DNA of 64,000 bases from Spirochaetota bacterium. Its GTDB lineage: Bacteria > Spirochaetota > Spirochaetia > Sphaerochaetales > Sphaerochaetaceae. The position numbers and the translations under genes are program-made. Position 1 is the first letter of the stretch. Each line of letters starts with the position of its first letter. Location of the stretch: assembly GCA_023401595.1 (NCBI GenBank), contig JAEXDQ010000029.1:1-64000 (forward strand). Reading direction: 5' to 3'. Under the pieces are notes generated by a model. That model was not told where the DNA came from. It saw only the letters and a list, made by a program, of their open reading frames with translations, and ran no database searches. Below, piece by piece: positions 45,575 through 53,258 of this stretch.

Positions 45575-45840
45575 GGAAAGCCCTCCATTTGTGTGATAGT
45601 TTATTTTCCCATCACCTTCCGATGCTGACAAGTGAAGGATTTTGCCATTCATCATCCGTTTTTGTGACGATACGCTCAATTGGGCGTTTTCATACATCGA
45701 TACATAACGACATACCGTACAATAAGTTATATAATGACTTCCTCAAAAGCGATCCAACAGGCTTGCGGTGGTGCGAACAGTTTTGTCATGAACAGCGCTT
45801 CGACACGTCCTTGTCCGTGAAGCGGGAGAAAAAAACGGTA

Positions 45841-45868
45841 TTGACAGAACAAATCCAACCTGTATACT
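45841..45868 (+). promoter_or_regulatory. Promoter of the leucine-rich-repeat lipoprotein gene
   Basis: TTGACA (45841-45846) and TATACT (45863-45868) with 16 bases between. The ATG lies at 45918. The rest of the gap from 45575 to 45917 shows no gene and must also hold the divergent promoter of the binding-protein operon. Confidence 0.7.
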
Positions 45869-45917
45869 GGCGAGGCATTCCCATTACATCGTAAAAAACA
45901 AGATATGGAGAGACTTC

Positions 45918-46994
45918 ATGCATACGAACTATAGAATTTCTATCATTATTTTAATACTCGTCCTGTGCGTACTGAGCGTCGTTTCCTGCGACGACAGTAC
46001 GACACCGCCGCAAGAAGCGCCACCACAACCGGCGCCGCAAGACCACTTCGTCATATCAGGGACCACGTTGGTCTCTTATACGGGAACCGATGCGCTGGTA
46101 CGGGTTCCGAGGGGGATCACTCGGATAGGGGACCGGGCGTTTCGCCATATGGGGACTGTAACCGGCGTAGAGCTTCCCGATACGGTCGAACATATCGGCA
46201 GGCAGGCGTTCGCATGGTCGGGCATCAGTGAGATCATCATCCCCGCTTCGGTGAAAACGATCGAGGAATGGGCGTTCCAAAGCTGTTCAGGACTCGAACG
46301 GGTAGTATTCTCGGAGGAATCCAAGCTGACGACGTTCGGAGATTCCGCCTGGGTTGGTTGCCGATCCCTCGCCACGGTCACGCTGCCTCCGAAATTGGAA
46401 GCGCTTCCCGCCCAAGCGTTCATGGATTGCACGGCGTTGCGGACGATCGAGTTGCCGGAGTCCTTGCATACGATCGGCATGGAAGCGTTCAGGGACACGG
46501 GGCTGGAACGGCTGACGCTGCCTTCGAATCTCCAGAAAATCGAACTCAGAGCATTCTACTATGCGAAGGCGCTGCGGTCGGTGACGCTTTCAGCGACGCC
46601 TGTCGATCCGTCATGGAAAACTCTGGACGATGAGGAAAACGGAATGGGCAGCTATGTCTTTGAGGGTTGCGACGAGCTGCGGAGTTTTGAAGTTCCCGCC
46701 CGTTGCAAGCATCTGAAAGGATGGACCTTCATAGGGATGAACGGCCTGAAGACGTTGAAACTGCACAAGGGTGTCCGGCGCTACGGAGAGTTTCTCGCTC
46801 AAGGGGACCGCGGTCTGCAAGTGGTCGTCCAGAACGCAGATCCTACGGACACGGTTGTCGCTCCGCTTGTGTTTCCGAACGCAAAACCGGGCAGCCTCAA
46901 CATCCAGGTCCCTGCGGAGTCTTTGGCGGCATACAGGAACAGCGACGCCTGGCGGTCATACACCAACTATATCGAAGCTGCGCAAGAGAACTGA
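45918..46994 (+). CDS. BspA-type leucine-rich-repeat lipoprotein
   Basis: A 358-residue surface protein. The signal IILILVLCVLSVVSC ends in a lipobox, and the residues after Cys are Asp, Asp, Ser, Thr. A Pro-rich linker (about 27-45) leads to LRR_5 repeats of about 23 residues (VRVPRGITRIGDRAFRH, ELPDTVEHIGRQAFAWSG, IIPASVKTIEEWAFQSCSG, TLPPKLEALPAQAFMDC). BspA-like proteins in Treponema and Tannerella mediate adhesion, but functions vary. The final repeats (after about 230) are less regular. GGAGAGACTTC precedes the ATG, and a strong promoter lies at 45841-45868. Confidence 0.9.
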   Translation: MHTNYRISIIILILVLCVLSVVSCDDSTTPPQEAPPQPAPQDHFVISGTTLVSYTGTDALVRVPRGITRIGDRAFRHMGTVTGVELPDTVEHIGRQAFAWSGISEIIIPASVKTIEEWAFQSCSGLERVVFSEESKLTTFGDSAWVGCRSLATVTLPPKLEALPAQAFMDCTALRTIELPESLHTIGMEAFRDTGLERLTLPSNLQKIELRAFYYAKALRSVTLSATPVDPSWKTLDDEENGMGSYVFEGCDELRSFEVPARCKHLKGWTFIGMNGLKTLKLHKGVRRYGEFLAQGDRGLQVVVQNADPTDTVVAPLVFPNAKPGSLNIQVPAESLAAYRNSDAWRSYTNYIEAAQEN

Positions 46995-47031
46995 TGATGG
47001 AGGATACCCGCCGTCAGGCGGGGGCCATGGG

Positions 47032-47397
47032 CTATTCCCTGCCGGCCATGAAGGCGGCGAGCCTCTCCATGGTTTCAGCGCTGATGTCATGCTCTATCAG
47101 GCAGGCGTCCTGCTCCGCGACATCGGGAGAGACGCCCAGCACATCGGCGAGAAACGATGTGAGGGTTTTATGACGGGTATATACCTGGGAAGCTTTTACA
47201 CGTCCTTTTTGAGTCAGTGAAATATCCCCATAGGTTTCCTGATGGACATATCCATCGACTTGAAGCACCTTCATGGCGCGACTGACACTCGGCTTGGTCA
47301 CACCAAGCCGCAGGGCGACGTCGGTAATCCGCACCTTCCCCCCTTGCTCTTCGATAGCGAGCACAGCTTCCAGATAGTCTTCACCTGATTTCTGCAT
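47032..47397 (-). CDS. DtxR/MntR-family metal-dependent transcriptional regulator
   Basis: A 121-residue protein. The N-terminal winged helix (SGEDYLEAVLAIEEQGGKVR, VALRLGVTKPSVSRAMKVL) precedes a dimerisation domain with metal-ligand candidates in DACLIEHDIS and Glu/His residues. It is a little shorter than MntR (about 140) and lacks the SH3-like domain of DtxR. The start at 47397 agrees with the promoter at 47450-47477; AAGGAG is 11 bases upstream. It lies divergent from feoAB, where two tandem palindromes occur, so Fe(II)- or Mn(II)-dependent repression of feoAB is inferred. Confidence 0.85.
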   Translation of the reverse strand: MQKSGEDYLEAVLAIEEQGGKVRITDVALRLGVTKPSVSRAMKVLQVDGYVHQETYGDISLTQKGRVKASQVYTRHKTLTSFLADVLGVSPDVAEQDACLIEHDISAETMERLAAFMAGRE

Positions 47398-47449
47398 GAT
47401 TGTCGCTACTCCTTGCGTCAGTTTCTTGCCAGGTCCCGTTAAAACCCGA

Positions 47450-47477
47450 ATATTATTGGACATCGTACCATTGTCAA
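47450..47477 (-). promoter_or_regulatory. Promoter of the DtxR-family regulator gene
   Basis: TTGACA (47472-47477) and TAATAT (47450-47455) are separated by 16 bases on the minus strand. The predicted start near 47443 lies 46 bases before the ATG. Confidence 0.6.
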
Positions 47478-47688
47478 GCAGGTTTGGCAATGGCATCGCT
47501 TGCCCCGTCACCGGGAAAAAAATCATTGATACTAGTACAATAATAATGGAAAAAAGGGTAACACGCCATTTTTTTCCGCTTGTTTCAACGATTTTCAAAA
47601 AAAAGAAACGACATCCTGAGCTTTTCGTTTGAGAACAACGATTTTTCAACCTTTTCCGTTGTTGGACGGAATATGATTCCCAAGGCTC

Positions 47689-47717
47689 TTGACACACAAG
47701 TTAGTTCTGACTAACTT
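47689..47717 (+). promoter_or_regulatory. Promoter of the feo operon
   Basis: TTGACA (47689-47694) is 17 bases from TAACTT (47712-47717), a weak -10 that lies inside the first palindrome, so a bound repressor would cover it. Confidence 0.5.
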
Positions 47718-47733
47718 GTTAGTCGGGACTAAC
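47698..47733. promoter_or_regulatory. Two tandem DtxR-type operators upstream of feoA
   Basis: AAGTTAGT-N4-ACTAACTT (47698-47717) and GTTAGTC-GG-GACTAAC (47718-47733) are adjacent perfect palindromes that share TTAGT-N4-ACTAA. Related TTAG/CTAA palindromes bind DtxR and IdeR in other bacteria. The regulator encoded divergently is the likely binder. Confidence 0.7.
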
Positions 47734-47765
47734 CCACACCTAATTCGAGAGGTCAGAAATACCCG

Positions 47766-48062
47766 ATGGATACAGAAACAGTCAACAGGGCTCCCCGAAA
47801 CACCGTGACGGAGACATTAGCGGCCCTTGTCAGTGGACAGACGGCCAGAATAATTGGAATCGAGGCCATGCGTCCATTGAAACGGCGGCTTATGGACATG
47901 GGCCTGACGCATGGGGTCGCAGTCAAGGTCCTGAAGGTCGCTCCATTGGGAGATCCTATGGAAATAGCTCTTCGGGGCTACCATCTCTGCCTGAGACGGG
48001 AGGAGGCGGCCAAGGTGATGGTCGAAGATATCTCCACGGCAACTGAAAAAGACAGGCGTTGA
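47766..48062 (+). CDS. feoA: FeoA family ferrous iron transport protein
   Basis: A 98-residue SH3-like cytosolic protein. The core GQTARIIGIEAMRPLKRRLMDMGLTHGVAVKVLKVAPLGDPMEIALRGY (quoted in parts: RLMDMGLTHG, KVAPLGDPMEIALRGY) is typical of FeoA. It has about 25 more N-terminal residues than the shortest members. FeoA assists FeoB in Fe(II) uptake. The stop lies 30 bases before the feoB ATG, and the tandem operators lie about 35-70 bases before the feoA start. Confidence 0.92.
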   Translation: MDTETVNRAPRNTVTETLAALVSGQTARIIGIEAMRPLKRRLMDMGLTHGVAVKVLKVAPLGDPMEIALRGYHLCLRREEAAKVMVEDISTATEKDRR

Positions 48063-48091
48063 TTTTCGCCGGCACCACAGGAGTACGCAAC

Positions 48092-50071
48092 ATGGCTACC
48101 ATCGCATTGATCGGCAATCCGAATTCGGGCAAGACTACCCTTTTCAATCAATTGACCGGGACTACCGCCCATGTCGGTAACTGGCCGGGGGTGACGGTCG
48201 AAAAAAAGGAGGGGTCCTGCAGCATCGGAGGCCAGGACTGGTCGGTCGTGGATCTGCCGGGAATCTATTCACTTTCCCCTTATTCCCCTGAGGAACAGCT
48301 TTCACGCCGGTATATCCTCGACAGCCAGCCGGACCTGATTGTCGATGTTATTGACGCGACGAATCTGGAACGAAGCCTCTACCTGACCACTCAGCTTGCC
48401 GAACTGGGACGGCCGCTCCTGCTTGCGCTGAACATGCAGGATTTGCTGAAACGGGATGGCGTCGAGATCGATATGGAACAGCTCTCACGTATGACCAGCT
48501 GTCCGGTCGTGGAAATCTCGGCGAGCAAAGGTACAGGCATACGGCAGCTCAAGAAGCTTGCGAGAACGACAGTCGAAGAGCATAGGGTCCCTGCGTGTCC
48601 GCTGTTCTCCAACGAAGTCGAAAGCTGGCTGACGAAGATCATCGAGCATGACTATCTCCATGCCGTTCCTTTTGGCAGACCCCCTCGATGGGCGGCGATC
48701 AAATTGCTGGAAGAGGATGAATTATTCGCAACCTCCATGCCGAAGCCTCCCGAGGAGTTTTCGGAAATGATGGCTCAGGCACGGGTTTGTCTGCGAAAAC
48801 AATACTGCGATGATGCGGAAAGCGTCATCATTGACCAGCGATACAAGGTCGCGGAACAGATCAGCCAAGCCTGTGTGCATGATATCAAACAGGGGAAGAA
48901 ACGATTTAATCTGGATACGATATTGACCAACAGGTTCGCAGCGATCCCGTTGTTCATCCTGATCATGGCGGCGGTGTTCTATATATCGATACAGCTGGTA
49001 GGTGGTTTGACTACTCAGCCGTTGGAATATCTGTTCGGGGAATGGATTCCTGAGAGGCTTGGAGGAATTCTTGACAACTGGGGTGTCATACCATTTCTGT
49101 CAGGGCTGTTGATTGATGGAATCGTCGCGGGCGTCGGTGCGGTGCTTACCTTCGTTCCGCAGTTATTCGTGTTGTTCCTGTTGCTCAGTCTGCTGGAGGA
49201 CTGTGGGTACATGGCCCGCATCGCGTTCATCATGGACAGGTTGATGAGGTCTATGGGGCTCTCGGGGAAATCGATCATTCCTCTGGTGATCGGAACCGGT
49301 TGCTCGGTGCCCGCCATCATGAGTTCACGGACGATAGAGCATCAGAAGCAACGAGAACTCACGGTACTTGTCACACCATTCATTCCATGCGGGGCCAAGA
49401 TGCCTATTTTCGCTTTGATGATCGCGGCTTTCTTCCCTGGGCGATGGTACGTGGCCCCGATGCTTTATTTCATCGGAATCCTTTCGGTAGTCATTACAGG
49501 TCTGCTCAGCCGCAGATTTGATAAACACAAGGAGCAGAACGCCTTTATCATGGAACTCCCCCGCTATCAGGTACCTACATTGCGCAACACATGGCTGCAG
49601 ACCTGGGAACGGACCAGAGGATTCCTGATCAAGGCAGGAACGATCATCCTGCTCGCTTCGGCGGCCATATGGATATTGCAGTCGTATAGCTTCGCATTCA
49701 AAGCGGTCGCCCCTACTGACAGCATGCTGGCCTCTCTGGGCAAGGTCATCGCCCCGCTGTTCGTTCCGCTTGGGTTTGGGACCTGGCAAGCGTCGGTTGC
49801 GTTGCTTACAGGTATCGCGGCCAAGGAGTCGATCGTCTCCACGCTGTCGGTGACGTTGGGCGGAGCCTCTGTCGCCTCGCTCTTCACACCCCATGGTGCT
49901 TTGGCCTACATGGTGTTCATCCTCCTCGCCTCACCCTGCATCGCCGCGATCAGCGCCATGGGCAAGGAACTCGGCGGCGGAAAGAAACTTGCGAAAGCCT
50001 TGGCCTGGCAGACAGGCTTCGCATACATTATGGCCCTGCTGTTCAACCTGCTCGGCATGGTCATTCTCTAG
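48092..50071 (+). CDS. feoB: Ferrous iron transporter FeoB
   Basis: A 659-residue protein. The N-terminal G domain has G1 GNPNSGKTTLFN, G3 DLPGIYSLSPYSPEE and G4 NMQD (canonical NxxD). The membrane part carries the Gate motifs GTGCSVPAIMSSRTI and PFIPCGAKMPIFALM, with Cys residues implicated in Fe(II) passage. It is shorter than E. coli FeoB (773), as in many anaerobes. ATG 48092 follows AGGAGTACGCAAC. It is flanked by feoA and a Cys-rich partner. Confidence 0.95.
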   Translation: MATIALIGNPNSGKTTLFNQLTGTTAHVGNWPGVTVEKKEGSCSIGGQDWSVVDLPGIYSLSPYSPEEQLSRRYILDSQPDLIVDVIDATNLERSLYLTTQLAELGRPLLLALNMQDLLKRDGVEIDMEQLSRMTSCPVVEISASKGTGIRQLKKLARTTVEEHRVPACPLFSNEVESWLTKIIEHDYLHAVPFGRPPRWAAIKLLEEDELFATSMPKPPEEFSEMMAQARVCLRKQYCDDAESVIIDQRYKVAEQISQACVHDIKQGKKRFNLDTILTNRFAAIPLFILIMAAVFYISIQLVGGLTTQPLEYLFGEWIPERLGGILDNWGVIPFLSGLLIDGIVAGVGAVLTFVPQLFVLFLLLSLLEDCGYMARIAFIMDRLMRSMGLSGKSIIPLVIGTGCSVPAIMSSRTIEHQKQRELTVLVTPFIPCGAKMPIFALMIAAFFPGRWYVAPMLYFIGILSVVITGLLSRRFDKHKEQNAFIMELPRYQVPTLRNTWLQTWERTRGFLIKAGTIILLASAAIWILQSYSFAFKAVAPTDSMLASLGKVIAPLFVPLGFGTWQASVALLTGIAAKESIVSTLSVTLGGASVASLFTPHGALAYMVFILLASPCIAAISAMGKELGGGKKLAKALAWQTGFAYIMALLFNLLGMVIL

Positions 50072-50087
50072 AAAGGGAGGTACCGGA

Positions 50088-50291
50088 ATGAATTCTATCA
50101 TCGCGAACGTTCTGGTGGCTACGTTGATACTGGCGTTGCTGACCGCGGCGGTTTTCGTCACGGTGCGCCAGCGAAAGAATGAAAGTTGCGGCTGCTCGTC
50201 CAATGGAAAAAGAAAGTGCAGCGAAAAAACGAAAGAACAGGGCGCGGCCTGCTCGAAAGGTTGCTCCGGCTGCCCATACTCCAGATCTTGA
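50088..50291 (+). CDS. FeoB-associated Cys-rich membrane protein
   Basis: A 67-residue protein with one N-terminal membrane helix (IIANVLVATLILALLTAAVF) and a cytoplasmic tail with six Cys (ESCGCSSNGKRKC, ACSKGCSGCPYS). This is the architecture of the small family that accompanies feoB in many anaerobes; its exact job is unknown. It starts 16 bases after the feoB stop, with GGGAGGTACCGGA before the ATG. Confidence 0.88.
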   Translation: MNSIIANVLVATLILALLTAAVFVTVRQRKNESCGCSSNGKRKCSEKTKEQGAACSKGCSGCPYSRS

Positions 50292-50308
50292 GGAGGGTCA
50301 CTTTAGGC

Positions 50309-50462
50309 TCACTCTAGGGTCAACCGGTGGTCACTCTAGGCTCGATCGGTGGTCACTCTAGGGTCAATCGGTGGTCGCTCTAGGGTCAATCGGTGGTCAC
50401 TCTAGGGTCAATCGGTGGTCGCTCTAGGGTCAATCGGTGGTCGCTCTAGGGTCAATCGGTGG
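50309..50462 (+). repeat. Seven tandem copies of a 22-bp repeat
   Basis: Seven units of 22 bases begin at 50309, 50331, 50353, 50375, 50397, 50419 and 50441, each built on TCACTCTAGGGTCAATCGG followed by TGG. A half unit (50298-50308) precedes them. Variation is limited to A/G at position 3 (TCAC or TCGC) and a few changes in the first two copies, so the array expanded recently. A 22-base period equals about two helical turns. No gene lies between 50292 and 50620. Confidence 0.95.
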
Positions 50463-50620
50463 TCAAACAAAAGGCAGGTAGCGAGTGTGCCGGCTGCGAC
50501 AAACAATCACTTCGACACCGCTTTGTGGCTACCGTAGGGCTACCCCTAACCCTTACCCTTACGTAAAGCCAGCCCTTATGACGGTATTCGACCAAAAATA
50601 TCCGCAAGTCGGCGGGTGAG
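50463..50620. other. Non-coding stretch behind the 22-bp array
   Basis: About 160 bases that include GGGCTACCCCTAACCCTTACCC near 50545 (quoted in part: CCCCTAACCCTTACCC). No gene or terminator for the feo operon was recognised here. Confidence 0.4.
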
Positions 50621-50655
50621 CAAATAAATGGCATGACTCTACTGAATCATGCCAT
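50621..50655 (-). terminator. Terminator of the sodium-pump beta subunit operon
   Basis: ATGGCATGA and TCATGCCAT form a perfect 9-pair stem with a 10-base loop. On the minus strand TTTATTTG follows. It lies 30 bases after the stop of the 44-residue protein. Confidence 0.75.
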
Positions 50656-50684
50656 CGTTCGTTTACAAGTTCCAACTGGAAATA

Positions 50685-50819
50685 TTATTTCTGTTCGGTT
50701 TTCTTTTTCTTCTTGCCGAGCAGAAGAAGTACGAAATAGATAATAAGGATGACAGCGAAAATCGCCACCATGCCCTGCCACATCAATGTAAGGGAATGGG
50801 TCACGACACTAACGTCCAT
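50685..50819 (-). CDS. Small OadG-like membrane protein (44 residues)
   Basis: The sequence begins MDVSVVTHSLTLMWQGMVAI, continues with one membrane helix (FAVILIIYFVLLLLG) and ends in a Lys-rich tail KKKKKTEQK. It starts 13 bases after the oadB-like stop, with TGGAGG before ATG 50819. One N-terminal helix followed by a short basic tail is the plan of gamma subunits of sodium-translocating decarboxylases, but this protein lacks the long Pro- and Ala-rich linker and zinc-binding C-terminus. Its small size means it is easily missed. It is probably needed for assembly of the beta subunit. Confidence 0.65.
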   Translation of the reverse strand: MDVSVVTHSLTLMWQGMVAIFAVILIIYFVLLLLGKKKKKTEQK

Positions 50820-50831
50820 GGGATACCTCCA

Positions 50832-51968
50832 TTAAAGAAGACCCGGGACCAAGCCCAGGATGACACCGCCGGCGATGACGGATCCGATCTGTCCGGCCAC
50901 ATTGGCCCCGATCGCATGCATCAGCAAGTGGTTCTGCGGGTCGGCTTCCTGCCCCATTCTCTGGATGACACGAGCAGACATCGGGAAGGCGGATATACCG
51001 GCGCCTCCGACCATTGGATTGACCTTGTTCTTGCAGAACAGGTTCAGGACTTTGGCGAAAACCACTCCGGCAATCGTATCAAATACAAACGCCAGCAGAC
51101 CGAGAGCCATAATCATGAGCGTCTGAATCGTCACGAAATTCTCAGCCTTCATGGTCGCAGCGATCGTGATGCCGAGCAACAACGTAATCAGATTCGCAAG
51201 CACGTTCTGCGCGGTTTCCGAAAGTGAACCGAGAACCCCGCATTCGCGGATCAGGTTGCCGAACATCAGCAGACCGACCAGGGATACCGACGCAGGAGCG
51301 ACATATCCCGCGACCAAGGTGACGATAATCGGAAAGAGTATTCTCGCCGTCTTGCCTACCGAACGCGGGTTGTACGGCATTTTGATGGCTCTTTCCTTTT
51401 TTGTCGTAACCAGTTTGATCGCGAATGGCTGGATGATGGGGACCAAAGCCATATATGAATATGCCGCGACGGCGATGGGACCGACATATTTGCTCCCCAG
51501 CACCTGCGATACAAGAATCGAGGTAGGTCCATCCGCCGCACCAATGATACCGATCGATGCCGCATCGACCAGATTGAAGCCGAGCAACGCCGCACAGGTG
51601 ATCGTAGCGAAAATGCCCCATTGGGCGGCCGCTCCGAACAAAATCAACTTTGGATTGGACAACAGCGGCCCGAAGTCGATCATAGCTCCGATACCGATGA
51701 ACAGAAGCAAAGGGAAGGCTTCTGCCGCATGGATACCGACATTGAACATCCAATCAAGGATGCCGGTCACTTCCCCGATGCCGACCATCGACTGTGTGAT
51801 GGCCCCGGAAAACGGGATATTGACCAAAATGGCGCCGAACCCCATCGGAAGAAGCAATGCAGGTTCAAGCTTCTTGTCGATGGCCAGATAGATGAGAATA
51901 GCGCCGACCGCATACATGACAAGCTGTTGCCATGTGGTATTCATGACGCCTTCGAACAGGAAGTTCAT
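50832..51968 (-). CDS. Sodium-translocating decarboxylase beta subunit (OadB/GcdB family)
   Basis: A 378-residue membrane protein with about 10 hydrophobic segments. The conserved IIGAADGPTSILVSQVL contains the Asp that is essential for Na+ transport, and VGGAGISAFPMSARVIQRMG is equally diagnostic. In the family this subunit exports Na+ while carboxybiotin is decarboxylated. No biotin carrier or carboxyltransferase alpha subunit is encoded nearby, so those partners must be elsewhere. GGAGGTCCATA precedes ATG 51968. Confidence 0.92.
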   Translation of the reverse strand: MNFLFEGVMNTTWQQLVMYAVGAILIYLAIDKKLEPALLLPMGFGAILVNIPFSGAITQSMVGIGEVTGILDWMFNVGIHAAEAFPLLLFIGIGAMIDFGPLLSNPKLILFGAAAQWGIFATITCAALLGFNLVDAASIGIIGAADGPTSILVSQVLGSKYVGPIAVAAYSYMALVPIIQPFAIKLVTTKKERAIKMPYNPRSVGKTARILFPIIVTLVAGYVAPASVSLVGLLMFGNLIRECGVLGSLSETAQNVLANLITLLLGITIAATMKAENFVTIQTLMIMALGLLAFVFDTIAGVVFAKVLNLFCKNKVNPMVGGAGISAFPMSARVIQRMGQEADPQNHLLMHAIGANVAGQIGSVIAGGVILGLVPGLL

Positions 51969-52146
51969 TATGGACCTCCGATAAAGCGAATAGGGGAAGA
52001 AGTTGACTCCTGTCTTTCCCGACATGGTAGCTCCCCCGACCTTCCCATCATATCTATACAGACAAGGCACGTCAAACCGTTCTGATCTGATTCTTGAAAA
52101 AAAGACAAGTCCCTAGCAGCATGTTTTGTGACATGACCGCATATTA

Positions 52147-52164
52147 TTTGTATATTTATGCAAA
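52147..52164. promoter_or_regulatory. Palindrome resembling an arginine-repressor box
   Basis: TTTGTATATTTATGCAAA is an 18-base near-perfect palindrome (one mismatch per half) of the form TGnAT-N4-ATnCA, like ArgR boxes. It lies 90 bases before the amino acid binding-protein gene and 179 bases from the divergent oadB-like start. The regulator is unknown. Confidence 0.35.
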
Positions 52165-52253
52165 AACTCTAGCGTTTCTTAGAAAAAATCTATAGAATCG
52201 CATGCATAAACCGTATCACAATCACTCGATAAAACAGGAAGGAGCTTACACGT

Positions 52254-53060
52254 ATGAAAAAAATTCTTTCAATGCTGATTATCGCGTTGCTGGCATGTTC
52301 CGCCATCTTCGCAGCAGGCACCGCGGAGCAGACTGACAATTCCCTACAGAAACTACTGGACAAGAAGGTCTTCGTCCTTGGACTGGACGATTCCTTCCCT
52401 CCTATGGGGTTCCGCGATGAAAACAACGAGATCGTCGGATTCGACATCGATGTGGCGAAAGAGGTCTGCGCACGTCTTGGGGTACAGCTCGTTTGTCAGC
52501 CGATCGATTGGAACGCCAAGGAACAGGAGCTGAACACCGGCAACATAGACTGCATCTGGAACGGCTTCACCATGACGGAAGAAAGAAAACAGCAGCTCGC
52601 CTTTACCGAGCCGTATGTCGACAACGCTCAGGTCGTGGTCGTCAAAGCCGGTTCGCCTGTCAATACCCTCGCCGACCTCGCAGGCAAAAAGATAGGACTG
52701 CAGGCCGGCTCCTCCGCCGCGGAAGCCGTAGAGGATTCTCCAGAATTCAAAAAGTCGATCAAGCAGATCGTTGAGTTCAAAGACAATCTTACCGCGTTGA
52801 TGGATCTTGAGATCGGCGGCGTGGACGGCGTCGTACTCGACCTGCTGGTGGCGAACGACAATATCAACCGCAGCGGCAAGGACTTCCGTATCCTCGACGA
52901 AACGCTGACGAAGGAAGAGTACGGAATCGGTTTCCGCAAGAACGACCTGAAGCTCCGCGACGCGGTGCAGGCCCAGCTTGAAGCGATGGCGAAGGACGGT
53001 ACGCTGGCCGACATCGCCACAAAATGGTTCGGCGCGGATATTACCGTTGTGAAAAAATAA
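52254..53060 (+). CDS. Polar amino acid ABC transporter substrate-binding protein
   Basis: A 268-residue family-3 binding protein. The signal MKKILSMLIIALLACSAIFAAG precedes the mature domain. Conserved FPPMGFRDENNEIVGFDIDVAKEVC (quoted in part: PPMGFRDENNEIVGFDIDVA) and CIWNGFTMTEERKQ, where TMTEERK contacts the amino acid carboxylate, define the family. AAGGAGCTTACACGT precedes the ATG. A terminator-like hairpin at 53079-53105 separates it from the permease gene. The exact amino acid is not predictable. Confidence 0.93.
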   Translation: MKKILSMLIIALLACSAIFAAGTAEQTDNSLQKLLDKKVFVLGLDDSFPPMGFRDENNEIVGFDIDVAKEVCARLGVQLVCQPIDWNAKEQELNTGNIDCIWNGFTMTEERKQQLAFTEPYVDNAQVVVVKAGSPVNTLADLAGKKIGLQAGSSAAEAVEDSPEFKKSIKQIVEFKDNLTALMDLEIGGVDGVVLDLLVANDNINRSGKDFRILDETLTKEEYGIGFRKNDLKLRDAVQAQLEAMAKDGTLADIATKWFGADITVVKK

Positions 53061-53078
53061 GGATATCGTTATGATGAC

Positions 53079-53105
53079 GGGGAGCCGTGGGGCTCCCTGT
53101 TTTTG
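53079..53105 (+). terminator. Terminator behind the amino acid binding-protein gene
   Basis: GGGAGCC-GTGG-GGCTCCC is a perfect 7-pair stem with a tetraloop, followed by TGTTTTTG. It lies between the binding-protein gene and its permease and probably lets only part of the transcripts continue. Confidence 0.8.
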
Positions 53106-53192
53106 TTTCCGCTTCACGGCAGGTCAAGAGCTATCGCCTCCATGCTACGGACATGTGGGGAGTTGAACCGGACGTGTTTTTGAACATATGGA

Positions 53193-53239
53193 CTGTGAGC
53201 GGAAAAGCGACGCAGTATCGGATGCGAGACGCGAGCAGA
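53193..53239 (+). repeat. Dispersed partial copy of the adhE-upstream repeat
   Basis: TGTGAGCGGA..GCGACGCAGTAT..GCGAGACGCGAGCAG matches the end of the 106-bp unit found at 14344-14582. As there, GACGCGAGCAG is followed directly by the ribosome site (AAAGGAGAGG) of the next gene. Confidence 0.65.
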
Positions 53240-53258
53240 AAGGAGAGGACTGATACAG

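Noticed and set aside
46998..47025. GC hairpin CCCGCC/GGCGGG between the LRR and DtxR genes as a terminator
   Set aside because: There is no T tract on either strand.
50309..50462. 22-bp repeats as a CRISPR array
   Set aside because: Copies are directly adjacent with no variable spacers and no cas genes are present.
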